This document shows, one piece after another, positions 15,160 through 25,589 of a DNA stretch of 64,000 nt (position 1 is its first letter; the number at the start of each line of letters is the position of its first letter). The position numbers were made by a program, and so were the translations under genes. The notes under the pieces were generated by a model. It was given only the letters and a program-made list of their open reading frames with translations. It had not been told where the DNA came from and did no database searches. This DNA comes from Rubellimicrobium aerolatum (GTDB lineage: Bacteria; Pseudomonadota; Alphaproteobacteria; Rhodobacterales; Rhodobacteraceae): positions 62,001 to 126,000 of the forward strand of contig NZ_JAGGJP010000005.1 in assembly GCF_017872975.1 (NCBI RefSeq). The letters run 5' to 3'.

Positions 15160-15876
15160 TCACCCCAGCGCCGGGTCCCGCGCCACCAGCACCGCCGCCG
15201 TCAGCTCCGACAGCCTCGCCCGCTGCCGCCCCTCCGCGTCGAAGTTCCCCCGCTCCAGCCAGCGCCCGAACGCCGCCCGCAGGCGGGGCCACTCCTTGTC
15301 CACCGCCGCGAACCAGGCCGTGTCGCGGTTCCTCCCCTTCACCACCGCCGCCTGCCGGAACACGCCCTCGTAGCTCAGCCCCAGCCGCTGCGCCGCCCGC
15401 CGGCTCCCCAGGTTCAGCGCGTCGCACTTCCATTCGTACCGCCGATACCCCGCCTCGAAGGCCCAGCGCATCATCAGCACCATCGCCTCCGTCGCCGCCG
15501 CGCCCTTCTGGAGCGCGGGCGAAAGGTTGATGTGCCCCACCTCGATCACGCCGTTCGCCGGGTCGATCCGCAGGAAGCTCGCCACCCCCGCCGCCCGGCC
15601 GGTGTCGAGGTCGCGGATCGCGTAGAAGAACGGGTCGTCCAGGGTTGCGACCCGCTCGGCCCAGGCCGTCCATTCCCCCTCCGAGCCGAACGGCCCATAG
15701 GGCAGGTAATCCCAGGTCGCCTCCGATTCGCGGTTGGCGGCATGGACCTGCGGCCCGTGCCGCGCCGGGTCCAGCCGTTCGAGCCGCACCCGGCGCCCCT
15801 CGATCACCGCCGGCCCCGGCCGGGGCGGCGGCGTCCAGCCCGGCACGGGCTCGCCCAGCGGGCGCGGATCGGTCAT
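15160..15876 (-). CDS. GNAT family acetyltransferase (RimJ/RimL-like)
   Basis: A 238-residue N-acetyltransferase. The sequence starts with the common VIEGRRVRLERLDPARHG pattern. It contains FYAIRDLDTGRAAGVASFLRID and the acetyl-CoA loop region (QKGAAATEAMVLMMRWAFE, replacing the usual QxxGxG/A), followed by RYEWKCDALNLGSRRAAQRLGL, a hallmark of RimJ/RimL-type enzymes. Substrate is unknown. An AGGAGAG site precedes the start at 15876; an upstream in-frame ATG at 15936 is not supported. Confidence 0.9.
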   Translation of the reverse strand: MTDPRPLGEPVPGWTPPPRPGPAVIEGRRVRLERLDPARHGPQVHAANRESEATWDYLPYGPFGSEGEWTAWAERVATLDDPFFYAIRDLDTGRAAGVASFLRIDPANGVIEVGHINLSPALQKGAAATEAMVLMMRWAFEAGYRRYEWKCDALNLGSRRAAQRLGLSYEGVFRQAAVVKGRNRDTAWFAAVDKEWPRLRAAFGRWLERGNFDAEGRQRARLSELTAAVLVARDPALG

Positions 15877-15948
15877 CGGGGGCTCTCCTGCGGCAAGGGA
15901 CGACGCCATCTCGCCCCACCCCCGGCCCGCCCGCAAGCCCCGCCCGTG

Positions 15949-16007
15949 CTGGCGTATTTGCGCCAGGTTGATGAGCCATGCCTCTCGACCCGGCCCAGAT
16001 ACGCCAG
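15949..16007. repeat. dispersed repeat, inverted pair
   Basis: Left arm CTGGCGTATTTGCGCCAGGT (continuing to 15975) and right arm 15982-16007 are imperfect inverted copies of each other around a 6-base centre. Each arm is a variant of the GTATTTGGGCCAAGTTGA core. The pair could form a stem of about 26 bp. Confidence 0.72.
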
Positions 16008-16103
16008 CGACGCCGGCCCCGCACGCGCCGCCGGGGATCGGGGCCCCGAATCACCCCGCGCCGCCCTCCCCGGGGGGCGTTGCGCGAATCGCGCCTGACC
16101 GTT

Positions 16104-16128
16104 CGTTGCTGTCGGACGCCGTTAACCC
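16104..16128 (+). promoter_or_regulatory. motif CGTTGCTGTC...GTTAAC shared with the 340-bp repeats
   Basis: CGTTGCTGTC at 16104 and GTTAAC at 16121 have the same spacing (17 bp start to start) as in the repeat at 26179-26522 (26209 and 26226) and in its inverted copy at 44322-44661. It lies about 55 bp upstream of the start at 16183. It may be a promoter or an operator; GTTAAC includes a CtrA half-site. The role is inferred only from conservation. Confidence 0.4.
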
Positions 16129-16182
16129 GCCGGTGGCATCCTCCTCGCGACACGCAACCCCAGGCCCCGGAAAGGACTCGCC

Positions 16183-16350
16183 ATGCCGCTCGACCACGAC
16201 CCCGACGACGACCTCTCCTGGATGGAGGCCTATGGCTGCGGCCCGGGCTTCCTCGACGCCGTGCGCCTTTGCGGCGCCCGCCAGCGCGCCCGCCAGTCCC
16301 GCTGGCGGGCCGAGCTCGACCCGGAGGTGCGCCGCCTCTGGGACGAGGCG
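16183..16350 (+). pseudogene. probable truncated gene of unknown family, abutting aspS
   Basis: An ATG with an AAAGGA leader opens a frame with good coding bias for about 55 residues (MPLDHDPDDDLSWMEAYGCG, then LDAVRLCGARQRAR, ending WDEAL). It reaches the convergent aspS stop codon without a stop of its own and then continues meaninglessly antisense to aspS. The simplest reading is a gene that lost its 3' end. I do not recognise the family. Alternatively the frame is chance. The stretch 16008-16182 holds only the motif at 16104. Confidence 0.3.
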
Positions 16351-18129
16351 CTAGGCCTCGCGGACCACCCGCAGCCCAAGCTCGCGGAGCTGGGCGGCCA
16401 GCGGCTCGGAGGGCGCCCCCATGAGGAGGTCCTCGGCCCGCTGGTTCATCGGGAACAGGATGACCTCGCGGATGTTCTGCTCGTCCGCGAGCAGCATCAC
16501 GATCCGGTCGATCCCGGCCGCGCAGCCGCCGTGCGGGGGGGCGCCGTGGCGGAAGGCGTTGACCATGCCGCCGAACCGCTTCTCGACCTCCTCGGGCGGG
16601 TAGCCCGCGATCTCGAAGGCCCGGAACATGATCTCGGGCGTGTGGTTGCGGATGCCGCCCGAGATCAATTCATACCCGTTGCAGGCGAGGTCGTATTGAT
16701 AGGCCACGACGCCCAGCGGATCGCCCTCCAGCGCCTCCAGCCCCCCCTGCGGCATGGAGAACGGATTGTGCGAGAAGTCGATGCGCCCGTCGTCGCCCTT
16801 CTCGAACATCGGGAAATCGACGATCCAGCAGAAGGCGAAGCGGTCCTTGTCGGTGAGCCCCAGCTCCTCCCCGATGACCGTCCGCGCCCGCCCGGCGATC
16901 TTCTCGAAAGCGTCGGGCTTGCCCCCGAGGAAGAACGCCGCATCCCCGAGCCCGAGCCCCAACTGGCTGCGGATCGCCTCCGTGCGCTCCGGCCCGATGT
17001 TCTTGGCCAAGGGGCCTGCGGCTTCCATGCCGGACCCGTCCTCGGCCTCGCGCCAGAAGATGTAGCCCATGCCGGGCAGCCCTTCCTTCTGGGCCCAGGC
17101 GTTCATGCGGTCGCAGAACTTGCGGCTTCCGCCCTTGGGCGCGGGGATGGCGCGCACCTCGGTCCCCTCCTGCTCCAGGAGCCGGGCAAAGACCGCGAAG
17201 CCCGAGCCCCGGAAGTGCTCGCTCACCACCTGCATCTCGATGGGGTTCCGCAGGTCAGGCTTGTCCGTCCCGTATTTCAGCGCGGCGTCGCGGTAGGAGA
17301 TCAGCGGCCACTCGCTGTCCACCGTCCGCCCGCCGCCGAACTCCTCGAACACGCCCCGGATCACCGGCTGGACGGTCGCGAACACGTCCTCCTGCGTGAC
17401 GAAGCTCATCTCCAGGTCGAGCTGGTAGAAGTCGGTGGGCGACCGGTCCGCCCGCGGGTCCTCGTCGCGGAAGCAGGGCGCGATCTGGAAGTAGCGGTCG
17501 AAGCCCGACACCATCAGCAGTTGCTTGAACTGCTGCGGCGCCTGCGGCAGCGCGTAGAACCTGCCCGGATGGAGGCGGCTCGGCACGAGGAAGTCTCGCG
17601 CCCCCTCGGGCGAGGACGCGGTGATGATGGGCGTCTGGTATTCGCGGAAGCCCTGCCCCCACATCCGTTCCCGCAGGAAGCGGACCACGTCGCTCCGCAG
17701 CGTCATCTTGCGCTGCATGACCTCGCGCCGGAGATCGAGGAAGCGATACCGCAGCCGGGTCTCCTCGGGGTATTCCTGGTCGCCGAACACCTGCAACGGC
17801 AGCTCCCCGGCGGGCCCGAGCACCTCGACCTCGCGGATGAAGACCTCGACTTCGCCGGTCGGGATCTTCGGGTTCACGAGGGCCGAGTCCCGCGCCTTCA
17901 CCACGCCGTCGATGCGGATGCACCACTCGGCGCGCAGCTTCTCCACGTCCCCGAAGGCCGGGGAATCGGGGTCCACGAGGCATTGCGTGATGCCGTAATG
18001 GTCCCGCAGGTCCACGAAGAGGATGCCGCCGTGGTCCCTCACCCGATGGACCCAGCCCGAGAGCCGGACGGTCTGGCCCACATCCGAGGCGCGCAGATCG
18101 GCGCAGGTCTGGGTGCGATAGCGGTGCAT
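16351..18129 (-). CDS. aspS: aspartyl-tRNA synthetase
   Basis: A 592-residue class II synthetase. The N-terminal OB-fold anticodon-binding domain (about 1-110) is followed by the catalytic domain with motif 1/2 ([22 protein letters not shown]), the bacterial insertion domain (about 290-420) and motif 3 ([16 protein letters not shown]). The anticodon loop reads RDHGG with His 33, the form seen in non-discriminating enzymes that charge both tRNA-Asp and tRNA-Asn; this would need GatCAB to convert Asp-tRNA-Asn. The start at 18129 matches the family N-terminus (MHRYRTQTC). It is monocistronic. Confidence 0.96.
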   Translation of the reverse strand: MHRYRTQTCADLRASDVGQTVRLSGWVHRVRDHGGILFVDLRDHYGITQCLVDPDSPAFGDVEKLRAEWCIRIDGVVKARDSALVNPKIPTGEVEVFIREVEVLGPAGELPLQVFGDQEYPEETRLRYRFLDLRREVMQRKMTLRSDVVRFLRERMWGQGFREYQTPIITASSPEGARDFLVPSRLHPGRFYALPQAPQQFKQLLMVSGFDRYFQIAPCFRDEDPRADRSPTDFYQLDLEMSFVTQEDVFATVQPVIRGVFEEFGGGRTVDSEWPLISYRDAALKYGTDKPDLRNPIEMQVVSEHFRGSGFAVFARLLEQEGTEVRAIPAPKGGSRKFCDRMNAWAQKEGLPGMGYIFWREAEDGSGMEAAGPLAKNIGPERTEAIRSQLGLGLGDAAFFLGGKPDAFEKIAGRARTVIGEELGLTDKDRFAFCWIVDFPMFEKGDDGRIDFSHNPFSMPQGGLEALEGDPLGVVAYQYDLACNGYELISGGIRNHTPEIMFRAFEIAGYPPEEVEKRFGGMVNAFRHGAPPHGGCAAGIDRIVMLLADEQNIREVILFPMNQRAEDLLMGAPSEPLAAQLRELGLRVVREA

Positions 18130-18207
18130 GAACGGTCCTCCGGCAGGGTCGGGCCGATCCATCGCAAAGGGCCCCGGAAGTCAAGCCGCGCGCGGGCCGG
18201 GGCGTCG

Positions 18208-18289
18208 CTTGCGTATTTGGGCCAAGTTGAGAGGCATGGCTTCAACTTGGCGCAAGTACGCGCCAGGGTCCGGGGGCGGCAGCCCCCGG
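18208..18289 (-). repeat. dispersed repeat, inverted pair, with pabC terminator hairpin
   Basis: The arms CTTGCGTATTTGGGCCAAGT (18208 onward) and its inverted partner (18241-18266) flank a 7-base centre. On the minus strand the unit follows directly on a hairpin with 8-bp stem (CCGGGGGC/GCCCCCGG, 18270-18289) located 5 bp after the pabC stop. The order hairpin, then CGCGTACTTGCGCCAAGTTG, is the same as in the copies at 43.6 and 51.2 kb, so the hairpin seems to be part of the element and to end pabBC transcripts. Confidence 0.72.
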
Positions 18290-18293
18290 GGGT

Positions 18294-18893
18294 TCAGCCC
18301 AGCGCCGCCGGCACCAGCCCGCGCAGCGCGTTCCCCACCGCGAGCCGGACGGCGCCCAGTTCCTCCGCCCGCAGGACCTCCTCCCGCGCGCCGCGCTCCA
18401 GCATCTCCGCGCGCAGCACGCCCGGCAGGCAGCCGCAACCGAGCGGTGGCGTGCGCCAGCCCTCGCCCCGGTCGAAGAACAGGTTGGCAATGGTTCCCTC
18501 GCAGGCCTCGCCGCGCTCGTTGAGGAACAGCCACTCCTCCACGCCGGGGGGCAGCGCGGCCCGCGCCCTGTCATACAGCGCCCGCCGCGTCGTCTTGTGC
18601 CGCAGCCACGGGTCGCCCGACGCCAGCCGCTCGGGATGCACCCGCACCCGCCACTGCGGCGCGGGCGTGGGCAACGCCCCCTCCGTCACCGCGAACCGCC
18701 CGTCCGCGCCCATCGTCAGCCGCAGCCTCGCCGGCCCCGACCGCCCCTCGCGCAGCGCCGCCCGCGCCCGGCCCTCGTCGAAGGACCAGCCGAACGCCGC
18801 CGCCGACCTTGCCATGCGGGCGAGATGCCGCGCCTCGCGCACGGGCGCGGCCCCGTCCCAGGCCAGCGTCTCGATCAGCCGCAGCTCACGCAT
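18294..18893 (-). CDS. pabC: aminodeoxychorismate lyase-like class IV aminotransferase
   Basis: A 199-residue PLP enzyme of the class IV aminotransferase fold (shorter than the 270 residues of E. coli PabC, as usual in this group). The PLP Lys is in the LRHKTTRRALYDRAR segment. EWLFLNERGEACEGTIANLFF and GCLPGVLRAEML are typical of the PabC/branched-chain family. It converts 4-amino-4-deoxychorismate to p-aminobenzoate for folate synthesis. The start overlaps the pabB stop by 8 bp, so the two are co-translated. Confidence 0.88.
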   Translation of the reverse strand: MRELRLIETLAWDGAAPVREARHLARMARSAAAFGWSFDEGRARAALREGRSGPARLRLTMGADGRFAVTEGALPTPAPQWRVRVHPERLASGDPWLRHKTTRRALYDRARAALPPGVEEWLFLNERGEACEGTIANLFFDRGEGWRTPPLGCGCLPGVLRAEMLERGAREEVLRAEELGAVRLAVGNALRGLVPAALG

Positions 18894-20010
18894 CCAGAGC
18901 CGGCCCCAGGAAGCGCGCCTTCCACAGCGCCTCCTCCCACTCCCCATCGGCGGTGGAATCGGCCACCACGCCACCGCCGACGTTCACGGTCACGTCCCGT
19001 CCAACGATGCTCAACGTGCGGATCGCCACCGAGAAGTCGCACCGCCCATCCGGCGCCATCCAGCCCACCGCGCCGCAGTAGACGCCGCGCGGATGCGGCT
19101 CCAGCTCGCGGATCACCTGCATGGCGCGGATCTTGGGCGCGCCCGTCACCGACCCGCAGGGGAACAGCGCCGGCATCAGCCGCGCGAGCGAGGCGGGCCC
19201 GCACAGCTCCCCCTCGACGGTGGAGGTCATCTGGTGGACCGTCGCATAAGGCTCGATCGCATAAAGCGCCGGGACGCGGACCGAGCCCGGCCGCGCCAGC
19301 CGCCCGATGTCGTTCCGCAGCAGGTCCACGATCATCAGGTTCTCGGCCCGCGCCTTGACGCTCGCCCGCAGCTCGGCGGCCAGCGCCGCGTCGCGCGCGG
19401 GGTCGGGGTCGCGCGGCGCGGTGCCCTTCATCGGGCGCGCGACGACGCGCCCCTCGCCGTCCACCCGAAAGAACAGCTCGGGCGACAGCGACGCCACCAC
19501 CGGCCCCACGCCCATCTCGGCATAGGCCGCATGGCCCGGCCCTCCCGTCCCCCGCAACCGGCGGAAGAGGTCCAGCGGCTCGCCCTCCAGCCGAGAGGCC
19601 AGCGGAAAGGTCAGGTTCACCTGATAGCAGTCCCCCGCCGCGATGTAGCCCAGCACCCGCCCGATGGCGCGGTCATAGTCCCCGCGCGCCACCACCGGCT
19701 CGGGGACGGACAGCCGCGCGGCCCCACCGCCGCCCAGCCCACCGGCCCGCGGACCCTCCGGGAACACCCCCAGCGCCAGCAGCGGCCCCGGCCCCCGCAT
19801 GACGCCCCCCAGGCGCGGCTCGAAGGCCGCCCCCGCCTCGTAGGCGATCCAGCCCGCCACCCAGGCCCCCGCCGCCCGCGCGGCGTCCGCCCGCTCCAGC
19901 GCCGGCCCCACCTCGGCGGGCGTCTGTGCCACGATCACCCCGGACGCGCCCGCGAACCAGGCGGGGCCACGCGGGCCGTGCTCGACGTAGATGCGGGGAA
20001 CTGAAGTCAT
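18886..20010 (-). CDS. pabB: aminodeoxychorismate synthase component I
   Basis: A 374-residue chorismate-binding enzyme. Conserved segments are GDCYQVNLTF, the MKGTAPRD loop (with the Lys that marks PabB rather than anthranilate synthase), NLMIVDLLRNDIGR, VHQMTSTVEG and GSVTGAPKIRAMQVI. It makes 4-amino-4-deoxychorismate from chorismate and ammonia. The partner amidotransferase PabA is not in this window. It is first gene of a pabB-pabC unit, divergent from the permease gene at 20136. Confidence 0.94.
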   Translation of the reverse strand: MTSVPRIYVEHGPRGPAWFAGASGVIVAQTPAEVGPALERADAARAAGAWVAGWIAYEAGAAFEPRLGGVMRGPGPLLALGVFPEGPRAGGLGGGGAARLSVPEPVVARGDYDRAIGRVLGYIAAGDCYQVNLTFPLASRLEGEPLDLFRRLRGTGGPGHAAYAEMGVGPVVASLSPELFFRVDGEGRVVARPMKGTAPRDPDPARDAALAAELRASVKARAENLMIVDLLRNDIGRLARPGSVRVPALYAIEPYATVHQMTSTVEGELCGPASLARLMPALFPCGSVTGAPKIRAMQVIRELEPHPRGVYCGAVGWMAPDGRCDFSVAIRTLSIVGRDVTVNVGGGVVADSTADGEWEEALWKARFLGPALDA

Positions 20011-20135
20011 TGGGTCGCAAAAGCCCGGAGACGTTGAGGATTTCCGAGAGAACGCTTGCCGCTAGCGTCAAGCTCGGGCCTACTGGATCGCAAGGCGGAG
20101 CCGATAACCGCCGAAAAGGCAACAGGAGAGACACG

Positions 20136-21689
20136 TTGATCGACTCGTCCGACCACGACCTGATGGAGGACAAGAAGCTCCTCCACAAGATGGGCTACGC
20201 CCAGGAACTCAGCCGCTCCATGAGCCGCTTCTCCAACTTCGCGATCTCCTTCTCGATCATCTGCATCCTGTCGGGGGGGATCAACAGCTTCGCGCAGGCG
20301 ATCTCCTCGGTTGGCGGCGCGGGCGCGGGGATCGGCTGGATCGTCGGCTGCCTCCTGTCGGGGCTCTTCGCGCTGGCGATGGCGCAGATCGCCTCGGCCT
20401 TCCCGACGGCGGGGGGGCTCTACCATTGGGCCTCGATCCTGGGGAACCGCTTCCTGGGCTGGATCACGGCCTGGCTGAACCTGCTCGGGCTCATCACCGT
20501 GCTGGGCGCCATCAACATCGGCACCGCCTACTTCTTCGCGGGCACCTTCGGCCCCGCCCTGGGCTTCACCGGGACGGACTGGCAGGTGGTGGGCTTCGTC
20601 GCCGTCATCACCGGCGCGCAGGCGCTGTTCAACCACCTGGGCATCCGCGTCACGGCGATGCTGACCGACGCCTCGGGCTACATCATCTTCGCCACCACGG
20701 CCGTGCTGATCCTGGCCTGCCTGTGGTTCGCCCCGGCCCTCGACATCAGCCGGCTCTGGACATTCACCAACTACTCGGGCGAGGCCGGAGGCGACGTGTT
20801 CCCGCGCTCCGAGAACATCGGCTACCTGTTCCTCCTCTGCCTGCTGCTGCCGGTCTACACGATCACCGGCTACGACGCCTCGGCCCACACCTCCGAGGAG
20901 ACGGTCCGCGCCGCCCATTCGGTGCCCCGCTCGATCGTCTCGGCGGTGCTGTGGTCGTCGCTGATCGGCTGGCTGATGATCTGCGCCATCACCCTCGCCA
21001 TCCCCGACATGGACGCGGCGGCGGCGCAGGGCTGGGGGATGTTCTTCGCCACCATGGACGCGATCCTGCCCGCGGGCCTCAAGAACGTGATCTTCTTCTT
21101 CATCCTGATCGCGCAGTTCCTGTGCGGGCTGGCCACCGTCACCTCGGCGTCGCGGATGCTGTTCGCCTTCTCGCGCGACGACGGCGTGCCGGGTGCGTCG
21201 CGGGCGCTGGCGCGGGTGTCGCCCCGCTACCGCACCCCCGTCGCGGCGATCTGGACGGCGGCCGTGCTTTGCGTCCTTTACGTGCTCCTCGCGCTCTCCA
21301 TCAAGGTCGGCGAAACGAGCATCTACGTCATCGTCGTGAACTCGACGCTGGTGTTCCTGTTCCTGTCCTTCACGGTGCCGCTGGTCGCCGGGATGTTCGC
21401 TTACGGCACCGCGAAATGGCCCACCCCCGGCCCCTGGAGCTTGGGCGCCGGCCTTTACCGGCTGGTGACTCTGGGCGCGATCCTCGGCATGGCGGTGATC
21501 CTGTTCATCGCCGTGGCCCCGCCGAACGAACGGGTGCTCTGGGTCGTGCTGGGCTTCGTCGCCCTCGCGGTCGTCCTCTGGCTCGCGGTCGAGAACCGTC
21601 GCTTCAAGGGCCCGCCCATGGGCGCGGAGATCGCCCGCCGCCAGGCCCTGATCGCCGAGGCCGAGCGCGCGGTGGGCGAGGGCGCCTGA
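20136..21689 (+). CDS. APC superfamily amino acid permease (ACT/GabP-like)
   Basis: A 517-residue protein with 12 membrane helices. [20 protein letters not shown] in helix 1, [14 protein letters not shown], and the hallmark [13 protein letters not shown] in the centre place it in the amino acid/choline transporter (ACT) family, which includes GABA and other amino acid permeases. The substrate is unclear. The TTG at 20136 has an AGGAGAG site 5 bp upstream, so it is preferred over the ATG at 20163, which has none. The gap to pabB (125 bp) is a divergent promoter region without an obvious operator. Confidence 0.92.
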   Translation: MIDSSDHDLMEDKKLLHKMGYAQELSRSMSRFSNFAISFSIICILSGGINSFAQAISSVGGAGAGIGWIVGCLLSGLFALAMAQIASAFPTAGGLYHWASILGNRFLGWITAWLNLLGLITVLGAINIGTAYFFAGTFGPALGFTGTDWQVVGFVAVITGAQALFNHLGIRVTAMLTDASGYIIFATTAVLILACLWFAPALDISRLWTFTNYSGEAGGDVFPRSENIGYLFLLCLLLPVYTITGYDASAHTSEETVRAAHSVPRSIVSAVLWSSLIGWLMICAITLAIPDMDAAAAQGWGMFFATMDAILPAGLKNVIFFFILIAQFLCGLATVTSASRMLFAFSRDDGVPGASRALARVSPRYRTPVAAIWTAAVLCVLYVLLALSIKVGETSIYVIVVNSTLVFLFLSFTVPLVAGMFAYGTAKWPTPGPWSLGAGLYRLVTLGAILGMAVILFIAVAPPNERVLWVVLGFVALAVVLWLAVENRRFKGPPMGAEIARRQALIAEAERAVGEGA

Positions 21690-21813
21690 CCCCCCCGTCG
21701 GGGCGGGCCCGCGACGGCCCGCCCCATCCCCGCCCCGTCCTTCGGCCCCTCCCGGCCTTGCGGCCCCCGGCCCCTTGTCTATAAGCGCGTCGATTTGCGC
21801 GTGGGGTGGGACA

Positions 21814-24800
21814 ATGCCGAAGCGGACCGACATCAAGAGCATCATGATCATCGGCGCGGGGCCCATCGTCATCGGGCAGGCCTGCGAGTTCGACTATTCC
21901 GGCGCCCAGGCCTGCAAGGCGCTGCGCGAGGAAGGCTACCGGGTCATCCTGGTGAACTCCAACCCGGCCACCATCATGACCGACCCCGGCCTCGCCGACG
22001 CCACCTACATCGAGCCGATCACCCCCGACGTGGTGGCCCGCATCATCGAGAAGGAGCGGCCCGACGCCCTCCTCCCCACCATGGGCGGGCAGACCGGCCT
22101 CAACACCTCGCTGGCGCTGGCCGACATGGGCGTGCTGGAGAAGTTCGGCGTGGAGCTGATCGGCGCCAAGCGCGAGGCCATCGAGATGGCCGAGGACCGC
22201 AAGCTCTTCCGCGAGGCGATGGACCGCATCGGCATCGAGAACCCCAAGGCCGAGATCGTCACCGCCCCCAAGGGGCCGGACGGCAAGCGCGACCTCAAGG
22301 AGGGCGTGCGGCTGGCGCTGGAGGCGCTGGAGCACATCGGCCTCCCCGCCATCATCCGCCCCGCCTTCACGCTGGGCGGAACGGGGGGCGGCGTCGCCTA
22401 CAACCGCGCCGAGTATGAGCACCTCTGCCGCACCGGCATGGACGCCTCGCCCGTCGGCCAGATCCTCGTGGACGAATCCCTCCTCGGCTGGAAGGAGTTC
22501 GAGATGGAGGTGGTCCGCGACCGCGCGGACAACGCCATCATCGTCTGCTCCATCGAGAACGTGGACCCGATGGGCGTCCACACCGGGGACTCCATCACCG
22601 TCGCCCCCGCGCTGACGCTGACCGACAAGGAATACCAGGAGATGCGGAACGGCTCCATCGCCGTCCTGCGCGAGATCGGGGTGGAGACGGGCGGCTCCAA
22701 CGTCCAGTGGGCCATCAACCCCGCCGACGGCCGCATGGTCGTGATCGAGATGAACCCCCGCGTCTCCCGCTCCTCGGCGCTCGCCTCCAAGGCCACCGGC
22801 TTCCCCATCGCCAAGGTCGCGGCCAAGCTCGCCGTCGGCTACACGCTGGACGAGCTCGACAACGACATCACCAAGGTCACGCCCGCCTCCTTCGAGCCGA
22901 CCATCGACTACGTGGTCACGAAGATCCCCCGCTTCGCCTTCGAGAAGTTCCCCGGCGCGCAGCCCCTCCTCACCACCGCCATGAAGTCGGTGGGCGAGGC
23001 CATGGCCATCGGCCGCACCATCCACGAATCGCTCCAGAAGGCGCTGGCCTCGATGGAGACCGGCCTTTCCGGCTTCGACGAGGTGCAGATCCCCGGCGCG
23101 CCCGACAAGTCGGCGGTCGTCGCCGCGCTGTCCAAGGCCACCCCCGACCGCCTCCGCACCATCGCCCAGGCCATGCGCCACGGCCTTTCGGACGACGAGA
23201 TCAACGCCGCCACCGCCTACGACCCCTGGTTCCTGTCCCGCATCCGCGAGATCGTGGACGCCGAGGCCCAGATCCGCAAGGATGGCCTCCCCGTCACCGA
23301 ATCCGCCCTGCGCCACCTCAAGATGATGGGCTTCACCGACGCCCGCCTCGCCAAGCTCACGGGCCGCGACGAGGGCCAGGTCCGCCGCGCCCGCGAACGG
23401 CTGGGCGTCACCGCCGTCTTCAAGCGCATCGACACCTGCGGGGCCGAGTTCGAGGCCCAGACCCCCTACATGTATTCGACCTACGAATCCCCCGCCATGG
23501 GCGAGGTCGAGGACGAGGCCCGCCCCTCCGACCGCAAGAAGGTCGTCATCCTCGGCGGCGGCCCCAACCGCATCGGCCAGGGGATCGAGTTCGACTACTG
23601 CTGCTGCCACGCCTGCTTCGCCCTGAGCGATGCCGGCTACGAGACCATCATGGTCAACTGCAACCCCGAGACGGTCAGCACCGACTACGACACCTCCGAC
23701 CGCCTCTACTTCGAGCCCGTGACCTTCGAGCACGTCATGGAGATCCTGCGCGTCGAGCAGTCGAACGGCACGCTCCACGGCGTCATCGTCCAGTTCGGCG
23801 GCCAGACGCCCCTCAAGCTCGCCCAGGGGCTCAAGGACGCTGGCATCCCCATCCTCGGCACCACCCCCGACGCCATCGACCTCGCCGAGGACCGCGAGCG
23901 GTTCCAGCAGCTCGTCGAGCGCCTGGGCCTCAAGCAGCCCGTCAACGGCATCGCTTCCTCGCCCGAGCAGGCCTTCCAGATCGCCGAGCGCATCGGCTTC
24001 CCCCTGGTGATCCGCCCGAGCTACGTCCTCGGCGGCCGCGCCATGGAGATCGTGCGCGACCAGGACCAGCTCTCGCGCTACATCCGCGAGGCCGTCCACG
24101 TCTCGGGCGACTCCCCGGTCCTCCTCGACTCCTACCTCTCCGGCGCGGTCGAGGTGGATGTGGACGCCCTCTGCGACGGCACCCGCGTCCACGTCGCCGG
24201 CATCATGCAGCACATCGAGGAGGCGGGCGTCCATTCCGGCGACTCCGCCTGCTGCCTGCCGCCCCACACCCTGAGCCCCGCGATCATCGCCGAGATCCGC
24301 CAGCAGACCGAGGCGCTGGCCCTCGCCCTCCATGTCGTCGGCCTGATGAACGTGCAGTTCGCGGTCAAGGACGGCGACGTGTATCTGCTGGAGGTGAACC
24401 CCCGCGCCTCCCGCACGGTCCCCTTCGTCGCCAAGGCCACCGACTCGGCCATCGCCAGCATCGCCGCCCGCCTCATGGCCGGCGAATCGCTCGACGCCTT
24501 CCCCCTCCGCGCGCCCTACCCGAACGCCAGCTACGACACCCCCCTCCCCTATGCCGACCCGATGACCCTCGTGGAGCCGACGATGCCGTGGTTCTCGGTC
24601 AAGGAGGCGGTGCTCCCCTTCGCCCGCTTCCCCGGTGTGGACACCATCCTCGGCCCCGAGATGCGCTCCACCGGCGAGGTGATGGGCTGGGACCGTTCGT
24701 TCGCCCGCGCCTTCCTCAAGGCGCAGATGGGCGCGGGCGTGGTCCTGCCGACCGAGGGCCGGGTCTTCCTGTCCATCAAGGACGCCGACAAGGGCGAGGA

Positions 24801-25143
24801 CATGCTGGAGGCCGCGCGCATCCTGACGACCCTCGGCTTCTCGATCCTGGCCACGCGCGGCACCGCCGCCTGGCTCCACGCCGCTGGGATCGAGGCGCAT
24901 CTGGTGAACAAGGTCTACGAGGGCGGGTTGACCATCGTGGACCGCCTCAAGGACGGCCACATCGCCCTGGTGATGAACACGACCGAGGGCACCCAGGCCG
25001 TGAGCGACAGCCGCGACATCCGCGCGGCGGCGCTGTCGGAGCGCATCCCGTATTACACCACCGCCGCCGGAGCCCACGCGGCGGCGCTGGCGATCCAGGC
25101 GCGGGAGGAAGGCGAAGTGGGGGTGCGGGCGTTGCAGGCGTGA
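21814..25143 (+). CDS. carB: carbamoyl phosphate synthase large subunit
   Basis: A 1109-residue protein with the duplicated ATP-grasp design of CarB. The first half starts [21 protein letters not shown] and the second half repeats [20 protein letters not shown] around residue 570. The C-terminal allosteric MGS domain begins near residue 965 ([11 protein letters not shown]). It makes carbamoyl phosphate for pyrimidine and arginine synthesis with CarA, which is not in this window. The family N-terminus ([10 protein letters not shown]) sets the start at 21814. The 124-bp upstream gap shows no riboswitch-like fold or attenuator that I can identify. Confidence 0.97.
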   Translation: MPKRTDIKSIMIIGAGPIVIGQACEFDYSGAQACKALREEGYRVILVNSNPATIMTDPGLADATYIEPITPDVVARIIEKERPDALLPTMGGQTGLNTSLALADMGVLEKFGVELIGAKREAIEMAEDRKLFREAMDRIGIENPKAEIVTAPKGPDGKRDLKEGVRLALEALEHIGLPAIIRPAFTLGGTGGGVAYNRAEYEHLCRTGMDASPVGQILVDESLLGWKEFEMEVVRDRADNAIIVCSIENVDPMGVHTGDSITVAPALTLTDKEYQEMRNGSIAVLREIGVETGGSNVQWAINPADGRMVVIEMNPRVSRSSALASKATGFPIAKVAAKLAVGYTLDELDNDITKVTPASFEPTIDYVVTKIPRFAFEKFPGAQPLLTTAMKSVGEAMAIGRTIHESLQKALASMETGLSGFDEVQIPGAPDKSAVVAALSKATPDRLRTIAQAMRHGLSDDEINAATAYDPWFLSRIREIVDAEAQIRKDGLPVTESALRHLKMMGFTDARLAKLTGRDEGQVRRARERLGVTAVFKRIDTCGAEFEAQTPYMYSTYESPAMGEVEDEARPSDRKKVVILGGGPNRIGQGIEFDYCCCHACFALSDAGYETIMVNCNPETVSTDYDTSDRLYFEPVTFEHVMEILRVEQSNGTLHGVIVQFGGQTPLKLAQGLKDAGIPILGTTPDAIDLAEDRERFQQLVERLGLKQPVNGIASSPEQAFQIAERIGFPLVIRPSYVLGGRAMEIVRDQDQLSRYIREAVHVSGDSPVLLDSYLSGAVEVDVDALCDGTRVHVAGIMQHIEEAGVHSGDSACCLPPHTLSPAIIAEIRQQTEALALALHVVGLMNVQFAVKDGDVYLLEVNPRASRTVPFVAKATDSAIASIAARLMAGESLDAFPLRAPYPNASYDTPLPYADPMTLVEPTMPWFSVKEAVLPFARFPGVDTILGPEMRSTGEVMGWDRSFARAFLKAQMGAGVVLPTEGRVFLSIKDADKGEDMLEAARILTTLGFSILATRGTAAWLHAAGIEAHLVNKVYEGGLTIVDRLKDGHIALVMNTTEGTQAVSDSRDIRAAALSERIPYYTTAAGAHAAALAIQAREEGEVGVRALQA

Positions 25144-25190
25144 GAGAGGCTGAACATTTCTACTGATAAACTCAATATTATCTGTTTTCC

Positions 25191-25221
25191 CTCAACAGAG
25201 AACAGAATGCTCTCTGTTGAG
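25191..25221. terminator. hairpin between carB and the convergent low-GC gene
   Basis: A perfect 11-bp inverted repeat (CTCAACAGAGA/TCTCTGTTGAG) with a 9-base loop. It is AT-rich compared with every other hairpin in the window, and lies 15 bp from the stop of the low-GC gene. It therefore probably came in with that gene. Confidence 0.65.
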
Positions 25222-25235
25222 CTAAAGCGCAAGGG

Positions 25236-25583
25236 TCAGAAAGTTCCCTTTATGCTGATGCCAACTTCGACGTTTACGCCTACCAAATTTGACCATCCAT
25301 CAGCATCGGCATAGTCACATTTCGTAAAGGCTGTTATCTGACTTAGAGGCCTAATTTCCTTTGCTGGCTTTGCCCAAGAAATCTCTGCGTGCAGACCTCC
25401 TATAAATGCTTTCCAGCCGTCGATATTTGGATTGCCCTGAAGTTCGACTGCACTCATCGCATTTTGTAGGCCGTCGCGAATAGCAATTGCTAGAGCTGCT
25501 GTTGCCGCCTGCTTGAAAATAAGCGCAAACTCTTCCGGTGTTGAAGCAGCATTAATGGTTTCCGCATTGAGATTCAGTTCCAT
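25236..25583 (-). CDS. orphan protein in low-GC island
   Basis: A 115-residue protein without signal peptide, encoded in DNA far richer in A and T than the rest of the window (codons such as AAT, ATT, GAA and TTT are common). The N-terminal half is predicted helical (STPEEFALIFKQAATAALAI), the C-terminal half beta (NLVGVNVEVGISIKGTF). I do not recognise a family. GGAG sits directly against an ATG at 25589, so the next ATG (25583), 6 bp further, is the likely start. Composition and isolation suggest horizontal acquisition; the helical-then-beta layout would fit a phage- or immunity-type protein but nothing proves it. Confidence 0.6.
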   Translation of the reverse strand: MELNLNAETINAASTPEEFALIFKQAATAALAIAIRDGLQNAMSAVELQGNPNIDGWKAFIGGLHAEISWAKPAKEIRPLSQITAFTKCDYADADGWSNLVGVNVEVGISIKGTF

Positions 25584-25589
25584 CGCCAT

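Noticed and set aside
16183-20004. A 1273-codon open frame antisense to aspS and pabBC
   Set aside because: At this GC content, frames opposite real genes seldom meet stop codons. Its translation beyond residue 55 has no family pattern and covers two complete known genes.
21690-21813. A pyrimidine or arginine-linked leader or riboswitch before carB
   Set aside because: The gap is short, C-rich and without a recognisable leader peptide, hairpin pair or conserved aptamer.
21604-25077. An 1157-codon open frame antisense to carB, rich in Asp/Val/Gly/His
   Set aside because: It is the shadow of carB in a complementary frame; carB is complete and conserved over its entire length.
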